A stretch of DNA of 64,000 nt from Pararhizobium sp. IMCC3301. Its GTDB lineage: Bacteria; Pseudomonadota; Alphaproteobacteria; Rhizobiales; GCA-2746425. A program made the translations under genes and the position numbers. The notes below the pieces were generated by a model that worked only from the letters and a program-made list of their open reading frames with translations, was not told the DNA's origin and searched no databases. Shown here piece by piece: positions 17,532 to 27,843 of the stretch (position 1 is its first letter; the number at the start of each line of letters is the position of its first letter). The stretch covers positions 3,749,001 through 3,813,000 of the forward strand of contig NZ_CP132336.1 of NCBI RefSeq assembly GCF_030758315.1, read 5' to 3'.

Positions 17532-18548
17532 CTAATGGCCACGATAGATGCAGAATTCCACAGTCTCCAATAAACTTTTCTTCATGTTGCTGTCCGGAAA
17601 CGCCGCAAGGGCATCTTTGGCAACTGCCCCGTAATGGCTGGCACGCTCCACCGTGTCTTTAAGCGCGTCCAGCCGGGTCATGGTGGCAATCGCGGTTTCC
17701 AGATCGCCGTCCTGCACCTCGCCCTCCATCAGCACCCGGTCGAAGAACGCCCTGTCGGCATCGCTTCCCCTGCGGTAGGACAGGACTACAGGCAAGGTGA
17801 TTTTGCCCTCGCGCAAATCGTCGCCGACGTCTTTGCCAAGGTCTGCCGCCGAGCCGCCATAATCCAGCGCATCATCAATCAGCTGGAACGCCAGACCAAG
17901 ATTGGTGCCATAGGAACGGAATGCAGAGCGGGCCGATTTAGGCGCATTCGCCAGCACCGGTCCGACTTCTGCTGCAGCGGAAAACAGCGCGGCGGTCTTG
18001 GCCCGGATGACATCAAGATATTCATCTTCCGTGGTGGCGGTGTTTTTGGCCGCAACAAGTTGCATCACTTCGCCTTCGGCAATTACCGAGGAAGCCGTGG
18101 ACAGGATATCGAGCGCATCGAGCGATCCGACCTCAACCATCATCCGAAACGACTGGCCCAGAAGATAATCACCAACAAGAACGCTGGCCTGGTTGCCCCA
18201 CACCATACGCGCAGATTTTTTTCCGCGCCGCATGTCGCTTTCATCCACCACATCATCATGCAACAGGGTGGCGGTGTGCATGAACTCGACACAGGCCGCC
18301 AGTTTGACATGGCCGCCGCCTTCATAGCCGCACATTTCGGCAGCAGCCAGTGTCAGCATCGGCCGCAGGCGTTTGCCGCCCGAAGAAATCAGATATTCCG
18401 CAATTTCCGGAATCATCTCCACATTCGCACTCGCCATTTTAAGAATCAGGTCATTGACCTGATTCATGCCGGGTTTGGTCAGGGCAACGAGATTTTCAAT
18501 GCTCGGCGGCTGATCTTTTCCCGCGGCGAGGGAGACAACAATTCCCAT
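17532..18548 (-). CDS. ispB: Long-chain polyprenyl diphosphate synthase (probably octa/decaprenyl)
   Basis: Builds the isoprenoid side chain of ubiquinone from farnesyl- and isopentenyl diphosphate. Both aspartate-rich motifs are present: LLHDDVVDESDMRRG near residue 100 and LIDDALDYGG near 225; the substrate motif SSGGKRLRPML is near residue 50. The start MGIVVSLA at 18548 matches the family; an ORF extension to 18638 is not needed. Chain length cannot be read from sequence with certainty. It is divergent from a DUF2007 gene. Confidence 0.92.
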   Translation of the reverse strand: MGIVVSLAAGKDQPPSIENLVALTKPGMNQVNDLILKMASANVEMIPEIAEYLISSGGKRLRPMLTLAAAEMCGYEGGGHVKLAACVEFMHTATLLHDDVVDESDMRRGKKSARMVWGNQASVLVGDYLLGQSFRMMVEVGSLDALDILSTASSVIAEGEVMQLVAAKNTATTEDEYLDVIRAKTAALFSAAAEVGPVLANAPKSARSAFRSYGTNLGLAFQLIDDALDYGGSAADLGKDVGDDLREGKITLPVVLSYRRGSDADRAFFDRVLMEGEVQDGDLETAIATMTRLDALKDTVERASHYGAVAKDALAAFPDSNMKKSLLETVEFCIYRGH

Positions 18549-18773
18549 TAAACTGCTTTCTGAAATTGAGACATGAGGGTGTCGGATATTTAGTGAAAAA
18601 CCAGCCCTTAGGATAGAAGCTTGATCGCGCAATAACAACTGGTGCTTCAGTTATTCCTAAATCGCCCGGTTTCGCGTCACCTTGCAGAACCGCGACTTCC
18701 GCAAAGATTTTGTCGAACCGGGAATTCTGTGGTCATATATGGTTGCGACGGCGCGCACAATGGAGACCAGGGT

Positions 18774-18998
18774 GTGAAAGAAATCCTTAGAACAAACGAT
18801 ATGGTACTGATTTCGTTTGTCGAATCGCTTTTTGACGAAGCAGGAATCGATTACCTTGTGCTGGACCAGAATATGAGTGTGCTGGACGGATCGATTGGCG
18901 TTCTGCCACGGCGGCTGCTGGTGGCGGAGGGGCAGGAAGCTGAAGCTCGAAGCCTGTTCAATGAGGCCGGTATCGGTCACGAATTGCGCAGCGATTAG
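18774..18998 (+). CDS. DUF2007 protein
   Basis: A 74-residue protein starting at GTG 18774 (GGAGACC upstream), reading KEILRTNDMVLISFVESLF then EAGIDYLVLDQNMSVLDG and RRLLVAEGQEAEARSL. This is the small ferredoxin-like putative signal-transducing DUF2007 fold, GlnB-like by structure but of unknown role. It is followed 15 bp later by the methyltransferase on the same strand, a pairing frequent in Rhizobiales. A longer ORF upstream has no supporting signal. Confidence 0.82.
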   Translation: MKEILRTNDMVLISFVESLFDEAGIDYLVLDQNMSVLDGSIGVLPRRLLVAEGQEAEARSLFNEAGIGHELRSD

Positions 18999-19013
18999 GG
19001 CAGGCCCGATGGG

Positions 19014-19784
19014 ATGACGACGCCAGCATCCAAAGATCAGTTTATCGGCGGAGGTGCCTACGTTCTGCAGCCGCGTGCAGAAGGCCACCGCTCCGGTATG
19101 GATGCCGTGTTTCTGGCGGCAGTGGTTCCGGCCGACGCGACCGGGGTTCTGTATGATCTTGGTGCGGGAAGCGGAGCCGCGGGGTTTTGTGCGGCCGCCC
19201 GCGCACCTGGTCTCAGCGTATGTCTGGTTGAACGCGATGAAGACATGCTGGAGCTTGCGGAAAAAGGCCGTCAATTACCCGAAAACAAAGGCTTCGCAGA
19301 CCGCATCCAAATCATCCAGGCTGACATTTTGATGCCGGCACCAGCCCGCGAAATGGCCGGACTTGCGGCCAATTCCGCCGACTGGGTGATCGCCAACCCG
19401 CCATTCTATCTTCAGGAGAAAGTCCGCAGTTCTCCACATCCGCATCGCCGCGAGGCGCATGTGCTGGGGGAGGGCGATCTGGAAACCTGGTTCCGCCTTG
19501 CCGCTATGTTGTTGAAGCCGGGCGGGCATATGGCGCTGATTCACACCGCCAATGCTCTGGTTGAAGTGCTTAAACTATGCGAAGGTCGGTTCGGTGGAAT
19601 CCAGATCAGACCGATCCATCCGCGCGCCGGAAAAAAAGCCAACAGAGTGGTGGTATGCGGACAAAAGGGCAGCCGCGGCGAACTGACATTGCTGCCGGAT
19701 TTTATCGTTCATGATGAGGCCGGAAACACGGCACAAGCCAAAGCGATCCTGCGGCAGGGTAAGGGATTTCCGGATTTGGAGTGA
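19014..19784 (+). CDS. tRNA1(Val) A37-N6-methyltransferase-like protein
   Basis: S-adenosylmethionine-dependent methyltransferase of 256 residues. Motif I is LYDLGAGSGAAGF near residue 45, the acidic strand is CLVERDEDML, and the catalytic motif is ANPPFY near residue 127, typical of N6-adenine methylation and of the TrmN6/YfiC group. The N-terminal FIGGGAYVLQPRAEGHRSGMDAVFL also fits that group. It is second in a DUF2007-led operon. Substrate assigned by family only. Confidence 0.85.
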   Translation: MTTPASKDQFIGGGAYVLQPRAEGHRSGMDAVFLAAVVPADATGVLYDLGAGSGAAGFCAAARAPGLSVCLVERDEDMLELAEKGRQLPENKGFADRIQIIQADILMPAPAREMAGLAANSADWVIANPPFYLQEKVRSSPHPHRREAHVLGEGDLETWFRLAAMLLKPGGHMALIHTANALVEVLKLCEGRFGGIQIRPIHPRAGKKANRVVVCGQKGSRGELTLLPDFIVHDEAGNTAQAKAILRQGKGFPDLE

Positions 19785-19853
19785 CCCCTTTAAATCCGCT
19801 TCGCAATAGACCATCTAACAAGAATTGTTCCCCCTCTCTTCCGGAGTTCTCCC

Positions 19854-20720
19854 TTGTTCACTGCCTTTAAAAACCGAATTCGCGTTTATCTTCCGGAAAA
19901 GTACCGCACACCGCCCCCTGTTGTGCCGGTGATCCGGCTGAGCGGCGTCATTGCCTCGGGCAGCCATTTGCGGCCCGGTCTGAACCTGGCAGCCATTGCT
20001 CCGGCGCTGGAAAAGGCTTTTTCATACAAGGATGCGCCGGCGGTGGCGATTGTTGTCAATTCTCCAGGCGGTTCGCCTGTCCAGTCGAATCTGATTTTCC
20101 AGAGAATCCGGCAACTTGCTGAGGAAAAGGAGAAAACGGTTCTGGTGTTTGTCGAGGACGTGGCAGCTTCGGGCGGCTATTTCATTGCAGTGGCGGGTGA
20201 TGAAATCATCGCCGATCCATCCTCGGTGGTCGGGTCAATCGGTGTCATCTCCGCCAGTTTCGGCTTGAACAAGGCGATCAGCAAACTCGGCGTTGAGCGC
20301 CGCGTCTATACCTCGGGCAAGAGCAAATCGACACTCGACCCGTTCCTGCCGGAAAAGAAGGAAGACGTCGCCCACCTCAAACAGCTTCAGGAAGAAATCC
20401 ACGAAACCTTTATCGATGTAGTAAAATCCCGGCGAGCCGATGTGCTGAAGGAAGATGACGAAACCTTGTTCAACGGATTGTTCTGGACCGGCAAGACCGC
20501 GCTTTCATTGGGATTGATTGACGGCATAGGCGAAATTCGCTCGACATTGAAAGAGCGCTATGGTGAAAAAACCCGGCTGAAACTGATCGATACCAAGAAG
20601 GGCTTCAGCATGCGCAGGCTGTTTGGCGGAACAAGTCAGGATAATCTGGCGCGTCAGCTCAGCGATGGCCTGGTTGGTTCGCTGGAAGACCGTGCCCTCT
20701 GGGCACGCTTTGGTTTGTAG
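19854..20720 (+). CDS. S49-family serine peptidase (SppA/SohB-like)
   Basis: Membrane-associated signal-peptide peptidase-type protease of 288 residues. The nucleophile Ser lies in EDVAASGGYFIAVAGDEI and the general-base Lys in TSGKSKSTLDPFLP. It has no clear transmembrane helix, so it resembles short cytoplasmic-face S49 enzymes. The start is an unusual TTG at 19854, supported by GGAG eight bases upstream and no better start nearby. Followed nine bases later by a small membrane protein gene. Confidence 0.9.
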   Translation: MFTAFKNRIRVYLPEKYRTPPPVVPVIRLSGVIASGSHLRPGLNLAAIAPALEKAFSYKDAPAVAIVVNSPGGSPVQSNLIFQRIRQLAEEKEKTVLVFVEDVAASGGYFIAVAGDEIIADPSSVVGSIGVISASFGLNKAISKLGVERRVYTSGKSKSTLDPFLPEKKEDVAHLKQLQEEIHETFIDVVKSRRADVLKEDDETLFNGLFWTGKTALSLGLIDGIGEIRSTLKERYGEKTRLKLIDTKKGFSMRRLFGGTSQDNLARQLSDGLVGSLEDRALWARFGL

Positions 20721-20729
20721 GATTTCCTC

Positions 20730-20936
20730 ATGCTGGCAAAACTTCTGATTCTGGTTGGCATTATTGCGGCGGTTTATATCGCGGCAAAACGGCATAAATT
20801 TTTTGCCCATCTGACCAGCGGCGGTGGCGAGCCAGACCAGCCTGACAAGAGCGAAAACAACACGATTGAAGAACTGGATTACGACCCGGAAACCGGCCGC
20901 TATTCGGTCCGCAAAAACAAGCGCGACCAGAACTGA
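20730..20936 (+). CDS. Small single-helix membrane protein
   Basis: A 68-residue protein with one N-terminal hydrophobic helix (LLILVGIIAAVYIAA) and a charged tail including EELDYDPETGRYSVRKNK. No named family recognised. It sits between the S49 peptidase and glyQ on the same strand, a place where Rhizobiales genomes often carry a short protein. Confidence 0.7.
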   Translation: MLAKLLILVGIIAAVYIAAKRHKFFAHLTSGGGEPDQPDKSENNTIEELDYDPETGRYSVRKNKRDQN

Positions 20937-21024
20937 GCATCGCACTGCTTGACCCGTTGGCCGCGTCATGGCAACACCGCGCCACAATTGCCAATGCTTT
21001 CTTCCGGACAATCCAGGTCATTTC

Positions 21025-22014
21025 ATGTTGCAACCAGACCAGCAGTTCCCGGCAGCCGACCTGCCGCCACATATGCGCCCGGAGCGGTCCTTTCAGGGCC
21101 TGATTCTGGCTTTGCAGCGCTTCTGGGCCGATTATGGCTGTGTCGTATTGCAGCCTTACGATATGGAAGTGGGTGCGGGCACGTTTCACCCCGCCACCAC
21201 TTTGCGGGCGCTGGGGCCAAAACCCTGGCGGGCGGCCTATGTCCAGCCCTCGCGTCGTCCCGGTGATGGCCGCTATGGCGAAAACCCCAACCGGTTGCAG
21301 CATTATTACCAGTTCCAGGTGCTGTTGAAACCCTCTCCGCCGGATCTTCAGGAGCTCTACCTGAAAAGTCTTGCAGCGATTGGTGTGGATACCGCCCTGC
21401 ATGATGTGCGTTTTGTCGAAGATGACTGGGAAAGCCCGACCCTGGGGGCCTGGGGGCTAGGCTGGGAGTGCTGGTGCGACGGCATGGAAGTCTCCCAGTT
21501 CACCTATTTTCAGCAGGTCTGCGGCATTGAGTGCAGCCCGGTGGCGGGCGAACTGACCTACGGGCTGGAGCGCCTTGCCATGTATGTTCAAGGTGTCGAT
21601 AATGTTTACGATCTGAATTTCAATGGTCGCGATGGCGATGAGCGCATTTCCTATGGCGATGTGTTCCTGCAGGCCGAACAGGAATATTCGCGGCATAATT
21701 TTGAACATGCCGACACCGACATACTGTTTCAACATTTCAGGGATGCCGAGGCGGAATGTATGGCATTGCTCGCCGCTGGGGCGCGCCAGCGCGAGGAGGC
21801 TGGAGACGGCATCCACAAGGTTGTGCTGCCAGCCTATGATCAGTGCATCAAAGCCAGCCACATCTTCAACCTTCTGGATGCACGCGGCGTCATTTCAGTA
21901 ACTGAGCGGCAAAGCTACATTCTGCGCGTTCGCGACCTGTCCAAAGCCTGTGGCGAAGCTTTTCTGCAGACCGAAGCGGGCGGTGCGCTCGCCGGGGAGG
22001 CCGTCCATGCCTGA
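21025..22014 (+). CDS. glyQ: Glycyl-tRNA synthetase alpha subunit
   Basis: Catalytic subunit of the bacterial alpha2beta2 glycyl-tRNA synthetase. Diagnostic stretches: [60 protein letters not shown] and [14 protein letters not shown]. The start ATG 21025 (MLQPDQQ) gives 329 residues; an upstream in-frame ATG at 20968 has no support. The stop overlaps the glyS start by eight bases. Confidence 0.96.
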   Translation: MLQPDQQFPAADLPPHMRPERSFQGLILALQRFWADYGCVVLQPYDMEVGAGTFHPATTLRALGPKPWRAAYVQPSRRPGDGRYGENPNRLQHYYQFQVLLKPSPPDLQELYLKSLAAIGVDTALHDVRFVEDDWESPTLGAWGLGWECWCDGMEVSQFTYFQQVCGIECSPVAGELTYGLERLAMYVQGVDNVYDLNFNGRDGDERISYGDVFLQAEQEYSRHNFEHADTDILFQHFRDAEAECMALLAAGARQREEAGDGIHKVVLPAYDQCIKASHIFNLLDARGVISVTERQSYILRVRDLSKACGEAFLQTEAGGALAGEAVHA

Positions 22015-24109
22015 TCTCATGCTGGAGCTGTTTTCCGAAGAAATCCCGGCGCGCATGCAACAGCGCGCCAGTGAGGATCTGCGCAAGCTGGTCACCAACG
22101 AACTTGTCGAAGCCGGGCTCACCTATGAAGGCGCCAGGGGATTTGCCACTCCGCGCCGCCTGGCGCTGACCGTTCACGGTCTCACGGCACGTTCTGCTGA
22201 CACGCGTGAAGAGCGCAAGGGACCGAAAGTCGGCGCGCCGCAAAAAGCGCTGGACGGCTTTATGCGCGCCGCTGGCCTTGACTCGATTGCCGCCGCGCAG
22301 ATTCAAAGCGATCCCAAAAAGGGCGAGTTCTATGTCGCCGTGATCGAGAAGCCCGGCCGTCCGGCACAGGACATTATTGCCGCGATAATGCCGTCCATCA
22401 TCCGAAATTTCCCGTGGCCGAAATCCATGCGCTGGGGCGCGCGCTCGACGCAACCCGACGCCTTGCGCTGGGTCCGGCCGCTGCGCTCCATCCTGTGTAC
22501 CTTCGGGCCTGAAGCCGAGGACACGGAGATCGTCGCTTTTGAAGTTGACGGTATCGCATCTGGCGATCGCACCTTCGGCCACCGCTTTATGGCACCGGCT
22601 GCGATCCGCATCCGCCGCTTCGATGATTATACCGACAAGCTGAACGCCGCCAAAGTCGTTCTGGACGGCTCCCGGCGCGAGGAAATCATTCTTCAGGAAG
22701 CCAAGAATCTCGCCTTTTCGCAGACGCTCGATCTGGTTGAAGATGCCGCGTTGCTGCATGAAGTCGCCGGCCTGGTGGAATGGCCAGTGGTGCTGATGGG
22801 CACCTTCGATGAGCGTTTTCTGGCGCTGCCCGATGAGGTTATCCAACTCACCATCCGCGTCAATCAGAAGTGCTTTGTGCTGCGCGATCCGAAAACCGGC
22901 GCTCTGACCAACCGGTTTATTCTGGTTTCCAATCTGCTTGCCAGTGATGGCGGCCGGCAAATTACAGCGGGCAATGAAAAAGTTGTGCGCGCACGCCTGT
23001 CAGACGCGATGTTCTTCTGGGATACCGATCTGAAGACGCCCCTTCAAAACCGGGTCGAAAAACTCGGAAATATCATTTTTCATGAAATGCTGGGAACCCA
23101 GCTGGAACGGGTGGCCCGGATCAAGGCGCTGGCGAGTGAGCTTGCACCCATTGTGGGTGCCGACCGCGAAGAAGCGGGCCGCGCGGCAGATTTGTGCAAG
23201 GCAGATCTCGTCACCGAGATGGTTGGCGAGTTTCCCGAACTTCAGGGCCTGATGGGCCGCTATTATGCAAGCGCGCAGGGCGAAAGCGATGCTGTGGCCG
23301 CCGCCTGCCAGGACCATTACAGACCGCAGGGGCCGGGCGATACAGTGCCATCGGACCCGGTGTCTGTCTGCGTCGCTCTGGCCGATAAGCTCGACACGCT
23401 TGCCGGGTTCTGGCTGATCGACGAGAAGCCCACAGGCTCCAAGGATCCCTATGCCCTGCGGCGCGCGGCGCTCGGCGTGATCAGGTTGATCCTGGACGGT
23501 GATTTTTCCGTTTCACTTGCGCCTGTCATCCGCCAGGCCGGCCTGCGGCAATCTGGCGGCAGCGATGCGGGAGCTACGGCGATTGCCGACGACCTGCTGT
23601 CCTTCCTGCATGACCGGCTAAAGGTCTATCTGCGCGATCAGGGCCGCCGGCACGATCTGATCGATGCGGTGCTGGGCGAGGGCGCTGACGATCTGCGGCT
23701 GGTCGCCCGCCGGGTTGAAGCGCTTGGCGCGTTTCTGGAAAGTGATGATGGCGTGGCGCTGCTGGCGGGCAGTAAGCGCGCCGCCAATATATTGCGCGCC
23801 GAGGAGAAGAAAGAGCGAAAATCCTTCACAGGTGCCGTCTCCGCCAACCTGTTGCAGCTGGATGCGGAAAAGACATTGGCGAAGGCGGTCGAGAACGCTG
23901 TTGTACAGGCCCGCACCGCGGTAGAGGCCCAGGACTTCGCGGCCGCAATGACCGCCTTGTCGCAATTGCGCACTCCGGTTGATGCTTTTTTTGACGAGGT
24001 TATGGTCAATGATGATGATGCCGCCATACGTGAAAACCGGCTCAATCTTTTGAACCGTATTCGCGAGGCGACACTGACAGTTGCTGATTTCTCTAAAATC
24101 GAGGGATAA
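22007..24109 (+). CDS. glyS: Glycyl-tRNA synthetase beta subunit
   Basis: Binds tRNA-Gly and partners GlyQ. The 700-residue protein begins [18 protein letters not shown], the classic GlyS N-terminus, and has GLPEL-type internal repeats such as [14 protein letters not shown] and the HD-like region, ending in an anticodon-binding helical domain ([21 protein letters not shown]). GGGGAGG precedes the ATG at 22007. An ORF extension back to 21950 lies within glyQ and is rejected. Confidence 0.96.
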   Translation: MPDLMLELFSEEIPARMQQRASEDLRKLVTNELVEAGLTYEGARGFATPRRLALTVHGLTARSADTREERKGPKVGAPQKALDGFMRAAGLDSIAAAQIQSDPKKGEFYVAVIEKPGRPAQDIIAAIMPSIIRNFPWPKSMRWGARSTQPDALRWVRPLRSILCTFGPEAEDTEIVAFEVDGIASGDRTFGHRFMAPAAIRIRRFDDYTDKLNAAKVVLDGSRREEIILQEAKNLAFSQTLDLVEDAALLHEVAGLVEWPVVLMGTFDERFLALPDEVIQLTIRVNQKCFVLRDPKTGALTNRFILVSNLLASDGGRQITAGNEKVVRARLSDAMFFWDTDLKTPLQNRVEKLGNIIFHEMLGTQLERVARIKALASELAPIVGADREEAGRAADLCKADLVTEMVGEFPELQGLMGRYYASAQGESDAVAAACQDHYRPQGPGDTVPSDPVSVCVALADKLDTLAGFWLIDEKPTGSKDPYALRRAALGVIRLILDGDFSVSLAPVIRQAGLRQSGGSDAGATAIADDLLSFLHDRLKVYLRDQGRRHDLIDAVLGEGADDLRLVARRVEALGAFLESDDGVALLAGSKRAANILRAEEKKERKSFTGAVSANLLQLDAEKTLAKAVENAVVQARTAVEAQDFAAAMTALSQLRTPVDAFFDEVMVNDDDAAIRENRLNLLNRIREATLTVADFSKIEG

Positions 24110-24237
24110 TCACAACACTATGGTGAATCACATATTAGCGTGCTTTTTTGTGCCACATGGATTATTGGAAACGTAAAGATCGGCAGACGGTCACGATTCA
24201 GCTATAAAACAAGTCAGATCTACCCAGGGGATTACTC

Positions 24238-25221
24238 ATGAACAAAGCAATTGTTGGAATTCTAGGCCTCGTAGTCGGCGCTGCAGGCGGCTATTTTGTC
24301 CAGGATGCGAATGTCAGAAAAGCTGCGGATGAAATTACCGTGCTGTCTGACAAGGCATCCGGTCTGGAAACCATGGTCAGCGATACCAAAACAGCTGCAG
24401 AAGCGGACGCCGCTGCGCTGACAGAAGCACAGGCTGCTCTGGAAGCCGCCCAGTCCGAAACCCAGGCCGCTGTGGAATCCGCGCAAGCTGAAGCCCGGAC
24501 CGCTCTGGAAACTGCGCAGGCTGAAACCGAAGCTGCCAGGGCGGCTGCTGAAGAAGCTACCGCTGCGCTGGACGGAGTCCGGGCCGAAGCCGCCATCGCT
24601 CAGGCTGCGGCCAAGGCGGATGCAGAGGTCGCGGTGATGTCGGCAAAAGCTGAAGCAGAAGCGAGGGCTGCCAAGACTGACAGCACAATGACGACCGAGT
24701 TGAAAAACGAATTGACGGCCTATCAGGATCAGGTTGCAGCTCTGACCTCCGATCTTGCCAGCAAGGAAGTCATGGCGACCGATCTGGGCTCGGCGGTTGA
24801 CGGGCTGAAGTCGGAACTGGCAGCCAGCAAGGAAATGACGACCAGTCTCAACGCCAAGGTGGATGAATTGCAGGCCGAAGTTGCGGCCAAGGAAAAAATC
24901 GCGTCGGATCTGAACGCGAGGGTCGAGACATTGCGGGCAGAAGTGGCTGCCAAGGAAGAAATGGCCGGCGGTCTCAACAGCACAGTTAATGCGTTGCAGA
25001 GTGAAGTTGCGGCGAAAGCAGACATGACAACAGGCCTTAACTCGACGATCGATGAGCTGAAGGCGGAAGTCGCGACCAAAGACCAGACCATTTCCGAGCT
25101 GCGCGCAACGATTGAACAGTTGCAGGCTGAGAATGCCGAAAGAGACGCAACTCTTGCAGAATTGGCAGCAACTGTTGAAAAGTTGAATGCTGATTTGGCA
25201 GAGGCTGCCAGCGACAATTGA
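24238..25221 (+). CDS. Membrane-anchored long coiled-coil protein with 21-residue repeats
   Basis: A 327-residue protein. Residues 4-20 are an uncleaved hydrophobic anchor or signal segment. Residues about 25-150 are an Ala/Glu-rich helix (AETEAARAAAEEATAAL). Residues about 165-315 are some seven repeats of 21 residues (three heptads), each like AKEKIASDLNARVETLRAEVA. Such an array should form one long rod in the periplasm or on the cytosolic side of the inner membrane. No enzymatic domain. AGGGG precedes the ATG and a good terminator follows, so it is a single-gene unit. Function unknown. Confidence 0.8.
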   Translation: MNKAIVGILGLVVGAAGGYFVQDANVRKAADEITVLSDKASGLETMVSDTKTAAEADAAALTEAQAALEAAQSETQAAVESAQAEARTALETAQAETEAARAAAEEATAALDGVRAEAAIAQAAAKADAEVAVMSAKAEAEARAAKTDSTMTTELKNELTAYQDQVAALTSDLASKEVMATDLGSAVDGLKSELAASKEMTTSLNAKVDELQAEVAAKEKIASDLNARVETLRAEVAAKEEMAGGLNSTVNALQSEVAAKADMTTGLNSTIDELKAEVATKDQTISELRATIEQLQAENAERDATLAELAATVEKLNADLAEAASDN

Positions 25222-25250
25222 TCTGTTTCTCAAGAATTGCCGATTAAAAC

Positions 25251-25282
25251 GGGCGGTCCCAAAGCGGATCGCCCCTTTTTTT
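25251..25282 (+). terminator. Terminator behind the coiled-coil gene
   Basis: GGGCGGTCC and GGATCGCCC pair (one G-T-type mismatch) around a six-base loop, followed by C and seven T residues on the plus strand. A standard intrinsic terminator 30 bp after the stop. Confidence 0.85.
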
Positions 25283-25401
25283 ATAGGCTCACCGGTCTTT
25301 TCCCGATCTGCCGGCGGGCTCCGATGAAAATCTGTTTTCATGCTTCTTTAAGTGAAAACCCGGCATAAACCTGCCGGTCAGGGAACATATCGGATGATGC
25401 A

Positions 25402-26823
25402 TTGCAGGACTCTGTTGCTTCACAAAAATCGTTGAAAAGCAGACTGAAAGCAGTCCTTGCCCTGCTGCGGCCTGTCAGAAATCTGCCGTCAGGCGAGGAT
25501 GGTTCAGACCCTGAAGCTGGCTCTGACACGGCTTCCGCAGGGCGCGCCAGCCTCTACGCCCTGATTATCCGCCTCGCAAATGCCGCCGTTGCCTATGTCA
25601 CCCAGATCATTTTTGCCCGCCTTCTGGGCGAATTTGAATACGGGATTTTCGCTCTGGGCTGGGTCTGGATCGCCATCCTTGGCCATACAACGACCTTCGG
25701 CTTTTCGATGAGCGCCATCCGCTATCTCGCGCGCTACCGGACCACCGGGGAAACCCGGCTGGCGGCGGGGTTTTTCCGGTTTTCTCTCATCATTCCGCTG
25801 CTGTTCAGCAGCCTTGCAGCGGTTCTGGGTGTCAGTATTCTGAAGTCCGGCCTGTTGCCGATACCGGATTATTATCTCCTGCCACTGATGCTGGCAGCGG
25901 TCTGTGTGCCGCTGTTTGCGCTACAGGACATGATGGAGAGTTTCGCCCGTGCCCGTCACTGGGTTCTTCTGGCATTGATCCCGACCTATTTGCTGCGCCA
26001 CGCATTGCTTGGCCTGTTTCTGGTTCTGGCGGTTGTTTCCGGCTTTGCCGCAACAGCGACCACTGCGCTGCTCGTTGCCTTTGCCGCGATCGGCCTGTCG
26101 CTGGCCATCCAGGCGGTGATCCTGGCGCGGCGGCTGTCTGCCGAGCGGCGCGCTCTGCCAATTGCCACTGTCCCAGCCTATGAGCGCCGCACTTGGTTCA
26201 GGACTTCCGCACCGCTGGCTTTGCAGGATGGTGCCTCGCTGCTGGTGTCCTACTCCGATATTCTGGTGCTCAGCTTTTTTGTCGGCCCGACCGAGATCGG
26301 CATATATTTCGTGGCGACGCGGATTGCTCAGATTGTCGGCTTCGTGCGCTTTGCTGCCTCTGCCGGAACCGCGAATGTGTTTTCAAAACTCAATGCCGAA
26401 GGAAAAACCGACGAGTTGAAAACATTGTCCCGGGCCACGATCCGCATTTCCTTCTGGCTGTCCGTCATCGCCTGTGCCGGTCTGGCCGTGGCCGGTCCGT
26501 TGCTGCTGAAACTGTTCGGGGCAGGCTTTACCAGCGGTTACCCGGTTCTGCTTGTGCTGATGGCGGGCCTGCTGGTTCAGGCGGCCTTTTCCTCCGCCGA
26601 GGATCTGCTCAACATGACCGGCCACCAGGGCATGACAGCGTCATCCTATTTCGGCGCGCTGCTGGTCAATCTGGTTCTCAATTTGGCGCTGATTCCCTAT
26701 TTCGGCCTGCTGGGCGCTGCGGTGGCAACCTCGATTTCCATCGGTTTCCGGGTGATCTATCTGGCGTTCGGCGTGCGCGCACGCCTCGGCATCTCCCTGT
26801 TCGGCGCTCAGTTCGGCCGATGA
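25402..26823 (+). CDS. Polysaccharide/lipid-linked oligosaccharide flippase, MOP superfamily (Wzx-like)
   Basis: A 473-residue protein with about 12-14 hydrophobic segments after a 45-residue polar N-terminus. YALIIRLANAAVAYVTQIIFARLLGEFEYGIFAL is typical of the first helix pair of O-antigen and polysaccharide exporters of the MOP superfamily. Its cargo cannot be told, since no glycosyltransferases are adjacent. The best in-frame start is TTG at 25402; the Shine-Dalgarno is weak, so the start is uncertain. Confidence 0.85.
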   Translation: MQDSVASQKSLKSRLKAVLALLRPVRNLPSGEDGSDPEAGSDTASAGRASLYALIIRLANAAVAYVTQIIFARLLGEFEYGIFALGWVWIAILGHTTTFGFSMSAIRYLARYRTTGETRLAAGFFRFSLIIPLLFSSLAAVLGVSILKSGLLPIPDYYLLPLMLAAVCVPLFALQDMMESFARARHWVLLALIPTYLLRHALLGLFLVLAVVSGFAATATTALLVAFAAIGLSLAIQAVILARRLSAERRALPIATVPAYERRTWFRTSAPLALQDGASLLVSYSDILVLSFFVGPTEIGIYFVATRIAQIVGFVRFAASAGTANVFSKLNAEGKTDELKTLSRATIRISFWLSVIACAGLAVAGPLLLKLFGAGFTSGYPVLLVLMAGLLVQAAFSSAEDLLNMTGHQGMTASSYFGALLVNLVLNLALIPYFGLLGAAVATSISIGFRVIYLAFGVRARLGISLFGAQFGR

Positions 26824-26835
26824 TTGGCCTCCGGG

Positions 26836-27510
26836 CTAATCCGCTGTCAGGAAAAACTGCCAGACACCGTCCGGTGAAATTCCGACGCGGAAGAAATTAT
26901 AGGCCCCGAACGCCTTCATGCCCTCATAATCGCCAGCGGTAACAAGGGTGAACAGTTCAACCCGTTGCTCTGGCGTCAGCGTATCCAGAGGGACATAGGC
27001 AAAATACGGCCAGACATAAATTTCTGCCTCAGTCTCCGCATCGACCCGGGCATATCCCGCTTCCAGCATTTCCAGCAGAATGGCGAGGATTTCCTGCCCC
27101 TCTTCATCACCGGATAATTCCCTGAGATGCCCGACCGGATCGTCAATCTCGTCAAAAGCGACGACCGGTGGCTGGCCATTTGCTGAAATGACTGAGTTCA
27201 ACGCGGCCAGATTGCCCGACCGGGCTGCGGCGATCAGAGCTGCCCGGGTTTTCTGCACTGCCTGCGGCAGCAGGCTGATATCGTAGGAAATTCGCGGGGC
27301 TATCCCCGGCTGACCCTTCTGGCCGGCGTCAGCTCCGGGAATGGTTCCCTGCTCACCGGCTGGCGGAACGGATTGCGGTTTCAGGGAAAAGGTTTCGGTC
27401 TCAACCGTTCGGGCGGCATGAAGCGCGGGTCCTGACAGGGCGAAAGAGAAGCTCAGGGCACAAGCCAGCAGATTCCGGACCAGCCGGACAGAGAGATAAT
27501 TTATGATCAT
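26836..27510 (-). CDS. Exported protein of unknown function
   Basis: 224 residues with a signal peptide (VRNLLACALSFSFALSGPALHAA). The mature part has a Pro/Gly-rich linker (about 45-70) and a helical domain with RAALIAAARSGNLAALNSVI, which resembles a single ankyrin-like hairpin, and ends GISPDGVWQFFLTAD. No named family recognised. It is convergent with the flippase gene, the two stops only 12 bp apart. Confidence 0.7.
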   Translation of the reverse strand: MIINYLSVRLVRNLLACALSFSFALSGPALHAARTVETETFSLKPQSVPPAGEQGTIPGADAGQKGQPGIAPRISYDISLLPQAVQKTRAALIAAARSGNLAALNSVISANGQPPVVAFDEIDDPVGHLRELSGDEEGQEILAILLEMLEAGYARVDAETEAEIYVWPYFAYVPLDTLTPEQRVELFTLVTAGDYEGMKAFGAYNFFRVGISPDGVWQFFLTAD

Positions 27511-27573
27511 GGGTGACAGCTAAAGGTCACATGGCCTGATCTGTCAAATGTTTCAACGCAGCGGTGAACGGAT

Positions 27574-27843
27574 TTAGTTCAATACCCGGTACAGCGTGAA
27601 TTCGCCATTTTCGATGCGTTCCGGCAGTTTTGCGCAATAATCCGCGGCAGCACCTTCACTGCTTTGCAGAATAATCTGGGACAATGCAGCAAACAGGGAT
27701 GTTTCGATCAGGATGTCCTGCTCAACGCCTTGTTCCAATGCCTCTTCCCAGGCGGCCTGAAGTGAATTCAAGGCAGTTTGCTGGCGGTCCGCCAGTCCGA
27801 AATCCTCTTCGAAATCTTCTTCGTCTTGCCACAGATCCTGCAT
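27574..27843 (-). CDS. Small acidic protein of unknown function
   Basis: 89 residues from ATG 27843 (GAGG about ten bases upstream), beginning MQDLWQDEEDFEEDFGL, very acidic at the N-terminus and helical after. No signal peptide or known motif. The composition and ribosome binding site support a real gene; the ORF can be extended 14 codons upstream without support. Confidence 0.6.
   Translation of the reverse strand: MQDLWQDEEDFEEDFGLADRQQTALNSLQAAWEEALEQGVEQDILIETSLFAALSQIILQSSEGAAADYCAKLPERIENGEFTLYRVLN

Noticed and set aside
18642-18773. N-terminal extension of the DUF2007 gene
   Set aside because: The extra 44 residues do not resemble the family and the GTG at 18774 has a good ribosome binding site.
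24262-25341. 359-codon ORF antisense to the coiled-coil gene
   Set aside because: It mirrors the regular repeats of the sense gene; the composition (Cys/Phe/Arg rich) is not that of a real protein. The same holds for other long antisense ORFs such as 15547-16698 and 48885-50018.
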